Source: Erythrophleum ivorense (taxonomy: Eukaryota > Streptophyta > Magnoliopsida > Fabales > Fabaceae). Taken from it: 64,000 nucleotides of DNA. A program made the translations under genes and the position numbers. The notes beneath the pieces were generated by a model that worked only from the letters and a program-made list of their open reading frames with translations, was not told the origin of the DNA and made no database searches. Location: NCBI GenBank assembly GCA_026724425.1, contig JAIUCV010000400.1, forward strand, positions 248,001 through 312,000, in the 5' to 3' direction. This document shows positions 1 to 11,455 of the stretch, in pieces (positions within the stretch are counted from its first letter, which is position 1; every line of letters starts with the position of its first letter).

Positions 1-1624
1 CCCACCAAACAAGTCTTATATATTCAGTATATGCCTAACATTAATAAACTGGCCTACAAAGTTCCACGAAACATAGAAGAAAGTTCAAAGAAATAACCAA
101 AGGGGGGAGAGAGAGCGCGAAAGGTATTGGTATCCTGACTTTTTCCCCTCTTTCGTATATTAGTTTAATTATTTGGGTGTCCCACTTGACTTGCCGCTTT
201 GCTTTCAAATCCTTCTTTTCCTTTCACACTGGGTTTGAAGAGTCCTAAACTATCGAAGCAACAGGATTTTGACATGAAAAGGTCCCTAAATATTCACTCC
301 CCTTCGCTGCGAATAAGAATGCACGCGAATAAAAAAAATCAAGGGGGAAAAAAAGGCATTTTACATCTAAGTCAAGGGAAGCGTCACCAACACTAAACCC
401 ATTCCTTCTATATCCGGTCAGGCCCGGGCTCCATCAAACACTTCGTAAGCGAGGATGGATCCTTGCAGTCATCCCATCAAATGCTTCGTAAATGAGGATG
501 GATCTCTTACAGTCAGTACATAAGGGGGGTCCATTCGATAATTTTTTTTATGTTTTTATTAATTTTTTTCTATTTTTTCTGAACTAGATGGATCAATCAA
601 ATCCAATCAGAAAAATATCTTGTGTTTCATAGAGGAAGAAAGCACCGGTGCTTTCAAAAGCGATGCACAAATTTTTTAGTGTTTTAGAAGATATTTTAAC
701 AACGTCAATTCATATTGTCCACTCAAATTTGTGAAAAATTCACCTTGAATCTGAGTGGATCAATTTCCCTTTTTCTTGTTTTCCGCTGTTTTGTTTAGGT
801 TAATTTTTTTTCCTGTTATTATATCTGTTTATAAATTGTCAATATGGACCTTTTTTTGGGGTTATTGGTTTCAAATATTAATGAGAAGTATTTAACGTAT
901 TAATTTTAGAATATGCCCTGCTATAATAATATAATGCAGATATATGGCTAAAATTTGTACATAGAAATTTAAGTTCATAGGAAACAGATTAAGAACTATA
1001 TCTAATCCGTAAACGGCGAAGATTGTTGGGAAGAAAGAGGTTGTTTGAGGGAAAGAAGAGCTTGTCCTATCCACGTAAAAGGTATACATAAATTTTCTCA
1101 ATGTCATTTTACTTGATTTTTGGCTATTCCTCATGTTTTATCATTGAATATCTCACAAACAGCAGCTGGTTTCAAGTTTGTTATTTTGTGTTTGTGATGT
1201 AACTTCCTTCATAGATATTGGTTTTTTAGAACTTCTACATTGACAGTTGGAACTTGCAGCTTAAAGGGTTGCTATATTTGATTTTGTAGGGCTATTATTT
1301 TGTTTACTTCTTCTTTCCTACCTCTTGTGTAGACTATTTTTTACCGTTTCAGCAAGGTAGAGCAATTAAAATTGCATTCTTTTCCAAAATATTATGTGGC
1401 TTGGATTTTGCTTTTTTTTTTAAATAAAATACCCAAGAAAAAATAGTATATCATATTGTAATTTTTCATGTACTCTCATTCTGCTCAAACTAAGCACTAA
1501 TTTTTTAGTCTACTGCTCTGTAATATTGTAGCACCAAATTATGAAACACTACATTATGAAATAGATAATTCACTTGGACAGAGCAATACTTCCACATCTG
1601 TAACACAAGACGATACAAGAAATA
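1..1624. other. Intergenic, no gene seen
   Basis: This AT-rich stretch has no open frame that I can relate to a protein family. The only structure is at 430-510, where two copies of a 32-bp phrase (core GAGGATGGATC) sit side by side. A third copy lies near 2559. They are followed by a similar ATTC..ATAATTTTT..ATG tail, so they may be ends of one dispersed repeat family. Confidence 0.5.
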
Positions 1625-1935
1625 GGGCCTGTTTGAAATTATTTTTGTTTTAATGTTTTTAAGATAGATATTTTTTAAAATAAATTTTGAAAACAAAAAA
1701 TTAAAAAATTTGTTTGAATCATTATTTTGAAAAGTAGTTATTTTTTATTTTTTCCTTAATTCTGTAGAGCAAAAATTACAAAACACTTAAAAAGTATTTT
1801 GATTTTTCTATTTTTAAAAACAAAATTCTATTTTTTTGTTTTACAAAACAACTCATTAAAAACATATTATCTAACAATTTTTTTTTATTTTTAAAAACAA
1901 AAAACTGTTTTAAAAATAAAAAACCAAACAGGGCC
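1625..1935. mobile_element. Tourist-like MITE (PIF/Harbinger type)
   Basis: A 311-bp AT-rich, non-coding segment begins GGGCCTGTTTG and ends in the near-perfect reverse complement CAAACAGGGCC. GG(G/C)CC.GTTTGG termini are typical of PIF/Harbinger-derived MITEs in plants. The flanking trinucleotides are ATA on the left and TTA on the right, close to the TWA target duplication of the superfamily but not identical. Both arms are rich in runs of T and A that pair with each other, so the whole segment can fold into a hairpin. It has no coding capacity. Confidence 0.7.
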
Positions 1936-3554
1936 TTAGATTTCTTTGTTTTCTATTTGTTGGTTATCCTTTACTATTAATATTAACACTAATGCTTATT
2001 GTATGAAAAAAAAAAAAGCAGAAAGATATTATCTACTTTATTTTTTTTGCCTTTAAAAATAAAACCCTCGGAATGAAAATCGTTCTATCCAAACCTAAAG
2101 AACATTTTATATATCTAGTCGCTTAGCTCTTCTATGAAAACTTACAGTAATTTCCTTTTTCATCACATACTAAACCTATGCTTGGTTTTAGGAATGTTAG
2201 ATATATACATTTTTATCATTTCATTGTCCAACATGGATCAAATGACATAAGGCGCAGCTATGCTGCTGAAGATTATTATTTCAGTTAAAAGGAAGATGGC
2301 TGTGAAAGAGAAAAAAATTTGTATTGTAACTTGTCAATTCGGTTGATTCTTCTTTATATATCACTATTAAACATTTATTTTTCTGGTTTTGCGAAAATGC
2401 CAGTTTAGATATATCATAAAATTCATATTCATTTAAGTGAAATATGCAATGTTCTTTCATTCATATATATATATATATATATTGAACCAAAAAAAAAAAT
2501 CCCGCACGGGGGTATTAAATAGTTCCTTCTATGATGGGTGAGTCCTATTAATGGAATCCACCAAACACTGCATAAATGAGGATGGATCCCTCGAATTGTA
2601 CGGGCGACAACGGGTAATTCATTCAATAATTTTTATGTTATGTTATGTTATGTTATTTATCTATTTATTTTATTTGTAAAAGACAAAAAAAATTAATTAA
2701 AAATTATAATTATAATTACGAGATCAAAAAATTTAATAATAATATATAATTAAAATTTTTAAAATATAATTTTTTTCACAAATAAATTTTTTAATTTTAT
2801 AGTTATAATTTTATTTTTTTAATTTTTTTTTAGTCTCTAAAAGTAAAATAATAATAATAATAAATTCCCAACAATGGTCCGTACAAATGTAAGAGATTCA
2901 TCATACTTCGTCAACCCAACATATTACAGAAATCATATAAAAAAGTACCTAATTTTTTAATATTGACGACATCGTCAATACTACTACTACTCCTACGTTC
3001 TCTTTGACCTTTAAGCATCATTTCTTAAAGTTCTACTTCCGATTCAACCGCGCTCATGATAAATTCGTATACGTAGAAGTGGCATCATTTAAAGCAACTT
3101 TCATTCTGATTCGTTTTAATATCTATATAAATACATATGAATTTAGAGTCTTTTATATTTAATCCCATAAGTTAAATATTAATATAGATAAAATAAAAAA
3201 AATTAATATAAGTATTGATGTAAAAGGAGTAAATAACTTTTTCCTACTTTATTTATTTATTTTTTTAAAATTTTATACATTGATATAAGAGGAGAGCCCC
3301 CAAAAAAATTTTCTACCATTTTATTTTTAAAATAAAAAATTGAAAAAATTAACACGCACCAAGCCACTTGTATCTATATATTAATGTGAGATTTTTTATT
3401 AGTAGATAGTTTATATGTTTCAAGTATTGCTCATATCTTCCAATCAATTATTTCAACGTCAAGTATCTTTGAGGAAAGAGAGGAATGACTAATTCAATTT
3501 ATATTTTTGACCAAGTCTTGAAGATGTTACATGTTCGGATTACAGAATGTATAT
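1936..3554. other. Intergenic, no gene seen
   Basis: AT-rich DNA without a gene. It contains an (AT)n run near 2463-2482, the third copy of the 32-bp GAGGATGGATC-containing phrase (2559-2591), and at about 2690-2870 an AT-only stretch whose two halves are roughly complementary, a small foldback. Confidence 0.5.
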
Positions 3555-5567
3555 TGTAACACCTACTCTAATAATCATTGGGTTAGAAACTCCGTCCCCT
3601 AAATATATGTCAAGTACCTATACAGTTATAAATCTTTGAGGTTTCGCCTCACGCTAGTTAATACTCATTTAAAAGAGCTCAACCCTATTAAGCAACAATA
3701 TTTGCTCAAGTTATTGTATAATAACAAAGATTCTGTCTATTTTATTCAATTCAAAACATAGGGACTCACAGTCTACATCTCGAGCATATATTAGAATATT
3801 TTAGGAAATTAAATTCAAAGGTCCATAAGTATCAAACTGTTAGATAAATAATGTTTTAAGGTCCAAAAATAGTAAAACCAAATAATAATGTCATATGATC
3901 ATGGCAAAAGATAAATATTAACCCAATATGAGCTTGAGGAGTACAAGAGCCAATAGCTCACTCCTCCGGTAACTTCCCTCCTATTCAGTCCTTCACCTGA
4001 AAATGTTAAGAGAATGGGGTGAGCACTAACGTCTCAGTAACCCAAAGTCTTACCATATACATACAAACTAACAATCATACCCAATTAACATATAATAGAC
4101 CTCCATACAAATCCAACATCACTATTATCAATTATTAACATAAAAGATCGTAAGGTATAATTCGAAACAGTTATATACACAACATGATAAAATGTAATAT
4201 GTGCAACCTCCCTTATTGTTCCGTCCACCCTTATACTGCTGACTGAAGTCACAGGTTTATCCACGATTTGACCCACACATTGGACCGACTAAAGCTACTC
4301 CGATACTCGAGATGTACCTGGCCAAAGGTACAGAGTCAAAGTCCAGACTATGGCTTCCCTCCTTAAAAGACTAAACCAGGAGGTGTCACTGTTCCACATT
4401 CTCCCTTTACAAACTCGGTCAGGTAAGTATTGAGGAACGGGGCTCTACAAAAAGTCAATCACTGTGCGCGAGGTGGAGGCAAACCACGTGGTCATCGTAT
4501 CATATATATATCACCAACATCTCCTTAACTCATCATTTATGCATGTCATATTTATCTAAAATTCATACGAGCATGCTTGAAAAATAAAGAACCCCATATA
4601 GTATATCAAATAAGACTGACAAGCATGCTTGAAAGAAATATAATACTCTAAAATTTCACATCAATAATTTGAGCTCACAAGCATGCTTGAAAATGAAACA
4701 CTACGTCAGAATTTTATTATATATGAAAGTATGCTTAACAGGATTCTAGCAATTTCATTAATTTTACAATCATTTACTTTTACCGTTTCATAATCCCATG
4801 CAACTTATTTACCTGTACCACGCTTAACAAGATAAACTTATTTATTTAATTAAAATTACAACAATAAACCAATTTGCACACACATGAAAAAACCCTGAAT
4901 TACCTGTTCTCTTTTGGCTAAATAGTCACATGGCAAAAGAATCAAAGCAGTAAGAGCTCTTAATGAAAATCTACAAAAGTCACATATATACAAAAATATC
5001 AATATATAATTCAAAACTACTTATCTATATCCTAAACTACTCGAAGGTTACTCTAAAACTACTTTAGAAACTTAAAAGCTATCATAGAGAACCTGAAATT
5101 CTCTTTTAAATCCATATTTCTTTATATTTTAATTAATTCATTATAGTAGTCAATTTTATATTAATTTAAATTTACAAAAGTTTCTAAATTCCTAAATCTT
5201 GATTTTCTCATCTAAAATTTATAATTTACGTATATATATACGAATAAAATTTATATTCCCAAATTCACACACACATATATATCTATGTATAAAAATTTAT
5301 ATTCATAAATTCATATCATATACATACCTACAAATATATATATAATTAAATATATGTATATGTATATTCATTTTAGAAAAATAAAGGGATGAAAGGATGC
5401 ATTTTTGCATAAAAATATATAATTATGTATATATTACAATTACATACATATATATATAAGGGATGAAAGTTGTATATATACATATATACATATATATTTA
5501 ATCCACAAAAGGACAAAAAAGTGCATATTGCATATCACTTTAATTGAATGGTGCGTGAGGTGTGTTT

Positions 5568-5598
<31 letters not shown>

Positions 5599-6111
5599 GT
5601 CATATGAGATAAAGAACAAAAGCTACTCTCGTACCTGCTGTGGAGATATAAGTTCAAAGAGGGATTGAAAGAACAAATTGAAATTACTTGAAGAAATGCT
5701 TTTGGCGGTGTAAGAGAAAGCAAAAGGATGGAGGAGTGAAAAATAAGAAATAGGTTTAGGTTTTTCATAATTAGATTATTAAATATATATATATATATAT
5801 ATCTTATTAGTTTTTAATATTATTATATTTTAAAATTTTATTGGCTATTAAAACTAATTTTAAGTTATCTCTCGGATAATTTAAAATATTTTAAAATTAA
5901 CTAAAGATATATATCTTATTAATTTTTTTTTACTTTTAAATCTTTGGCTCTTTAAATTATATATATATATTTTAATAAATTTTTAAATAATTGAAAATTT
6001 GACTTTTTTCTTATTCCATCCTATACCCTACTTTTTAGGCTTAATATTTAATTTTATGTCATTTTTAAAGTCACTAACACTATAAGTCCCAAAAATTTTT
6101 GGGATGTTACA
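3555..6111. mobile_element. Probable solo LTR of a Ty3/gypsy-like element
   Basis: The 2557-bp segment begins TGTAACACC and ends GGGATGTTACA, giving 7-bp inverted termini TGTAACA/TGTTACA with the TG...CA ends of an LTR. It is flanked by TATAT on both sides (3550-3554 and 6112-6116), the 5-bp duplication expected after LTR-retroelement integration. No gag or pol reading frame lies inside, which fits an LTR left by recombination between two LTRs. TGTAACACC starts and long LTRs are known in chromovirus (Tekay/Del) families; assignment to that group is inference. The TSD is low-complexity, so it is only moderate support. Inside are three spaced copies of GCATGCTTGAAA (4571-4690) and an (AT)n run (5572-5598). 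Confidence 0.6.
5572..5598. repeat. (TA)n microsatellite
   Basis: Uninterrupted TA dinucleotide run of about 13 units inside the presumed solo LTR. Confidence 0.9.
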
Positions 6112-6116
6112 TATAT

Positions 6117-6839
6117 AATGAAAAATCAATTCTCTTTCAGACTTTTCTATTCTCACTTAATTTCTTTATACAAAATGAGTGCTTTCTTTTGCACCAAATC
6201 ACGCAGGCAGAGGGGAAGGAGTAAGCGAGTAATGTTAATTTTAATCCGTCCCTAAGTACTTTGTCTATATATTATTATTATTTTATTTTCTTGCTTTCGA
6301 CCTGCTAGTCCAGAAACATCAGAGTAACGTGGTTCCGCATAGGTCCTTTAATATAGAGTCAACCTAAATAGTATTTGTAGTCTGTCGGGGCAGAAGATAT
6401 TATTGATTAATTACACATCGATCTACTTGAATAATTAAGGAAAGAATATAAGAAAAGACTAATTGAGATGTAATCATGCAAAAAAACCTTAATATTCCTA
6501 CAATAATGTAACAGCTAGAAACAGGAAAACGTGTCAAGCGTGGGAAAGTAGATGGTGAAAAGGCATAAAGGTGCTGCGCACTTATCGTCAGCGTATACGT
6601 CCTGAATCCGTTGGCAGGACTTTGTTATGAGATGGGAACAAGTGGGTACGTCAATATAATATATACTCCCAAGTCCATGTAAAAGCTTAGTACTATGTTT
6701 TCTAATTCTTTGTCATGCCGTCAAAAAGTGGTCGGTGAAGTGAAACAATGGGGAGATGCATTCACTTTGAGAGATCTGTATGATAGTTTTTGTCTGGGGG
6801 AGGGTGGGAGAGCAGGGTTTAATTAAAAATAGTAATAAT
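6117..6839. other. Intergenic, no gene seen
   Basis: No coding frame, RNA gene or clear repeat recognised. Base composition is less AT-extreme around 6500-6780, without further structure that I can name. Confidence 0.45.
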
Positions 6840-7905
6840 GGCAAAACACACACTCTCTCTCTCCAAACCTCACTTCAATGGACCTTCAAAAACAAATACC
6901 AAACTACACATGAAACAAACAGAAAATTACAAAGAAAGAAACAAATACAAGGACATTACATAACAACTGGATAAACTTCAACCATTCCCGTCCTTGCAGT
7001 AGCAACATCTAGGTCAAGAATAGAAATAAAAAGGGGATGAGGGAGAGATCTCCCTACCAAGAGAACACATCCCCTTAACAATACACTTGACAATTTAATC
7101 AACTACTTTGTCCGCTATCTTAGGAATCTACACAAGAGAGAAGGACGTGAATCTCCTTCTCAATTGAAGGATATCATCAATAATAGGCCAACTATTCCAA
7201 TTTGGGAAATTGTCCTTACTGTTAACAATAGACACCAATAGTTTACAATTAGTTTTTAGATGAACCATTTACAAACATAGATTGAGAGCTATCAACATTC
7301 TTACTACAAAGGTTTCACTCATAAAAGCAAAAGAGGCAATACAGGGAGCTTTACGCATTTCTATAACACTCCCATTTCCAATCTCTAATAATTGTTCCCA
7401 TCCCTACCTTATGACTTGCACCGTCAAGCATGCCATCAACATTAATCTTTAATTGATTCACTACTGGAAAAAATCGACTAATGACATTACATTAACATTG
7501 CCCTTCCAAACTAAGATTAACTGTGGACTAACCATTAGTGAACCAAAACTCGTTCAACATGGCTACAACTCGCTTAACAGTGAATATTGGATTTGGAGAA
7601 ATTTTGTCAAATACCTATTCATATCTAGACTTTCAAATATTCTAGCAAATCACAGCTATCAAAGATTTATCAGAATCATTCATATTTAATACTAGAAAGA
7701 CCCAACAAACCATCTATCCATTCTAGTTTACATTATAAAGGGAGGTTTTAAAAGCAAAGGAACCACCAAACGTTAATTTCTTTATCCAATCACATAACAG
7801 CATCATGTGTTCAATAGTTTCCATTTCTTTTTCATAACAAAGGTAGCACAATAAAGCGCTACATTTTCGTTTCCACAAGCTCTCATTTGTTGGGAGAGCA
7901 CTGCC
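6840..7905 (-). pseudogene. 3' end of a dead LINE (zf-RVT and RNase H region)
   Basis: Read on the minus strand, 7905-7740 encodes a zf-RVT-like stretch: a Leu-Pro-Thr-Asn-Glu motif leading into a Cys-x-x-Cys segment and then Ile-Glu-His-x(5)-Cys-Asp-Trp, which is typical of the C-terminal part of plant L1-type reverse transcriptases. Further downstream (about 7450-7400) is Lys-Ile-Asn-Val-Asp-Gly-Met followed by Gly-x-Ile-Ile-Arg-Asp, the start of the plant RVT_3 RNase H domain. More RNase H-like sequence follows to about 6985. Several stop codons and frame changes interrupt it, so it is inactive. The upstream endonuclease and RT core are absent, as usual for 5'-truncated LINEs. The exact 3' end and poly(A) tail could not be fixed. 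Confidence 0.7.
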
Positions 7906-9117
7906 TCTATATAATTAATATGTAATTATTTGTTTATATTAATTATATAGACGTGCTGTGATCTCTGAATGAGTCATTAATGGAAGATAAAGAAAGCAAG
8001 TCAAACTATGCAAGGCTATGCACTGCTTGACCAGGTTTAAAGTATTCCATCTATATATATTTGAACTCTTCTCTCCTACATTATTATCGATATGACTTTG
8101 TGACATTTGTGAATCTTTAATCAATCTTCCACCATATGTAATATGTAATTAACTAATTATGCCCCCAATTCCACCAATCATATATTATGAGGCATGCGAT
8201 CTTATCTATCGGATTGAAACCATTTCTTCCCATTTTTCCATATTCACAGTCTAATGCATCTATATCTGTTCCACTATTAATTCCATTAATTATATGTCTT
8301 ATTTTCCGACTTAAGCCCTCCAATATTTGAATGTTAAGACTTCAGAGTTGAGACAGTTAGCACTTTAAGATTAATTAATACGAAAATTAATTTGGACTAT
8401 AAATAAAAGAAATAAGAAGGGGCTTTTTGTTTTTTGTAAGTATTGTCTTACAATTATATTGACAGATGGCAAGATGACTCAAATATACAGTCTCAATGAA
8501 CAACTATGTGCCTCCATGTAAAACTAATAATAGCAATAACATGAATCTAAAGCCAGTATATACGTAAAGCAAATCCATGTATATACGTGTTGGAATTCAT
8601 GAACAGTGGTATCTTTCAAATCTCACATTAAAGAGACAAAAGGCTCTAAATGCATTTTTATAAATAGAACTTCCATGTCAAAAGGATATTTTCAGGAATT
8701 AAAATGCCTTTTTAATTGTTAGTTTACAAATAATCCAAGAAAGGAGGGTTGAATTGAATTTAAAATGATTTTTCTTTCTTTTATAAATTCTAATTCCTTT
8801 TAATTGTGTCAAGTTCCTTAGAAATGATAACCTACTTTATAAAGTAAAATTTTAAACAAAATATAAAGAAAGTAAGAAAGAGAAAAGACACACAACCACT
8901 TTATCCTAGTTCAAACTAAAATATCTTATATCCAGTCCCTAAATATACAGCAAGGGATTTTTTATTCAACATTGCTAATCACCAAGGATACGAGTAATTT
9001 TAAAAATATAGGCATAACACTTTTACTTTTACAACCTCTCTTAAAGCAATTTAATAAGGCTCAACTCACAAATTTTATACTTTTTTTTTTCTCTACACAA
9101 TTTTCCACTTCTTAGGC
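7906..9117. other. Intergenic, no gene seen
   Basis: AT-rich sequence with no recognisable gene. The stretch 8740-9110 has the feel of a degraded dispersed repeat, but I cannot name it. Confidence 0.4.
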
Positions 9118-9290
9118 TTTTCTTCAAAATTCTAGAAACTCTCCTTAATATTTTTCTACAAAATACCTCAAAACTCTCCTTTAAGTCTTTCTACAAAACA
9201 CTTAGAAACTCCCTCTAAGGTTTTTTTCCAAGATACCAAAAAACTTTCTTTTAAGTTTTTCTTAAGACATTTAGAAACTTGGGGTAAAAG
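9118..9290. repeat. Degenerate tandem repeat, period about 36 bp
   Basis: Five imperfect units follow one another, each with the plan TTTCTACAAAA-x-ACCT-x-AAAACTCTCCTTTAAG and variants. Successive units begin near 9118, 9153, 9189, 9225 and 9262. Units 2 and 3 are the most alike. No reading frame runs through all units. Confidence 0.7.
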
Positions 9291-10727
9291 AACAAAATAG
9301 GCCAAGCTCATAGATTCTCTAAGAGTTCTCTTAAATATAGATGGCTAACTCATATAGAATAATTACATGTTAAAAACATAACCAATACAAAGTAGTATCA
9401 CTTTTTTAAGAATATGCGTTTAGCGTTCTCTTCTTTAACTTCAAACAACTCTTTTGATATAATGAACTTTGAATCATGTGATTGTTGCTTCCGCATTAAA
9501 TGATTTGATACACTCCAATGGGTAGAAATCTTTGCACTAAGTAATAGGAAACTTGATTTTAATTTGACTTCTTTTCTTTATTCATCCAAGATAGTGTATT
9601 CAAGAAGAGAAATAAAGAGATTTTCGCTTATGTGTGATTTCCTTCATTAAATGGATAAAATATGTGTTGATCAATTCACTTTTTTGAAATTCAGATAGTG
9701 AGATACTTAATGTACAAGATAGGAGGCAAAATTTAGGATATTCTATTATTGCTAATCTTGCATTTAAAAGCACATAGTTTATATGTCAAGATATCATTCT
9801 TCCATTTGTAATTTATGAATTATGAAAATTTTCCTTTATTTATGTGTGAGTCATTCTTCAACTTTCAAGAATCTTAGCATTTAATGCTCCAAACTGTATG
9901 TTGACTGCTTTAATATCTTTTGGCCATTTTGGACCATTTTTAGTGTTAATTAGTTGACTCCAATAAGTATAATATGTTAAAAGGTACACGAAAATAATTT
10001 GCTTCTTAAGCTTATTTCCTTTTCTACTTCCTTAATTCATTTTATTTCCTTATTCACGAGAGATAAGATTGTGCGCCTTTTCTTCAACCTTATTCTTGAT
10101 TTACTCTTCAAATAACCTTTTTTAAATAGCGCAACCTTTAATAAGTGACTATTGACAACAACTTTCTTAGATTGTGCAGATATGTTCATTAATCAAGAAC
10201 TTGTCTTGAATGCTTCTAATTAATCAATAATAAATGTACTGTCTTTATTTCATAATAAGCGGTTTTTTAAAATGCAGAACATTGACTTTATCTTATGTAG
10301 CCCTTTAGAAGATGATAGACTTGAATGGATCTTCATAATTGTAGTTTCATTCTTGCTTCTTTCAAACTGTCATTTTCCTTTTCTACTTCCTGATATCATG
10401 ATTTTTCCTTTTTTATGCCTAACTTGAATTATTTCATTAATAGCTTGAGATAATCAGATCATAAAGAGTATTTCCATATTAATATCTTGATTTTACAATA
10501 AAGCTATTCGAAAACTTTCCTTAAGAATATTTTCATTAATGGGTAAGATTCATCTAATAAAAAAAATCTGTATAAGGTTCCTAAAATTCTTTCCATTTAT
10601 ATGTATATTTAAAAACTTGCCTTATATGAAAGCTTTGAAAATCATATTGAGTCCAATTAAAAACTTATCTTATAAGACATTTGACTTAATTAATTTATCT
10701 TTTGAAAACTTCTCATAAATAAGATAT
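9291..10727. other. Intergenic, no gene seen
   Basis: T-rich on the plus strand, with many short TTTTCCTT-like phrases and no coding frame or repeat family that I recognise. Confidence 0.4.
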
Positions 10728-11455
10728 CACTACAAGAAAAGTTTCATTTAGCATCAGTCAATTTTTGATAGTTTTTTAAATCTATCAAAAATTATGCATT
10801 TACTGGTGGTTGACAATTATAAAACCGCTATTCATTACATTCAATTACTAGTGGTTTTTAGCATTTTTTGGTGGTTTTATAGTTGCTTTTAAATGCAAAA
10901 TATATCTCACTCTTCTTGTTATCCAAATTTTATTCCTCACTAGTCTCTCCGCTTCTCAATTTTCCAAAATCTCCTAAATCCTCCCCGCCTCTCTCAGTTC
11001 TCTCTATTCCCCACATTCTCTCTCGTAATTTCTTAGTTTTCTTCAACCAAACCCTAGATTGCCTCCTACTCCCTCTAAAGATTGCCTTCCACTCAAGTTG
11101 CGTCCTTTGGATTTTGTAAACTGTAGAACAAAATGAACTAAAAAGGAAGAGAAAATCAAAGATTAAGAGACAAAGAGTTGAGATGAGAAATCAGAGATGA
11201 AGAGAACACTAGAAAGAGAGAGCATGACAGAGAGGAATTTTATATCAAAAGAATGAGAAATTTCAAAGAGAGGAAATATGGCCTTACAGGGAATAGGGGA
11301 CACATATAAAGATACTAATCTTGTCGACGACGAACAAGAAGAATTCTCCAAATCCTTTGTTTATTGCATTTGTTTGTAAGTTTGTTTTCCTTATTCAAAT
11401 TTTTTTTTGAGACAGATAAAGTTTTTTTTCCTAAAAAATTGTTGATGTAGTAAGA
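10728..11455. mobile_element. CACTA-type transposon terminus, possibly a small non-autonomous element
   Basis: CACTACAAGAAAA at 10728-10740 is the classic terminal sequence of plant CACTA (En/Spm) elements. It is followed by sub-terminal short motifs (CTGGTGGTT, CTAGTGGTT, TGGTGGTTTT) at 10800-10875, as expected of sub-terminal repeats. The opposite end is uncertain: AAAAAATTGTTGATGTAGT near 11437-11455 is a poor match to the inverse terminus, and no clear 3-bp target duplication was found. The short frame at 10883-11119 shows no protein family and is treated as non-coding. The left end is well supported, the right end is a guess. Confidence 0.5.

Noticed and set aside
7458..7472. CACTACTGGAAAAAA, resembling a CACTA transposon terminus
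   Set aside because: On the minus strand it is part of the LINE coding stretch just before the RNase H motif KINVDGM, so it is a chance match.
10883..11119. 78-codon plus-strand frame, Leu/Ser/Pro-rich
   Set aside because: No family similarity, pyrimidine-rich composition explains it, and it lies inside the presumed CACTA element.
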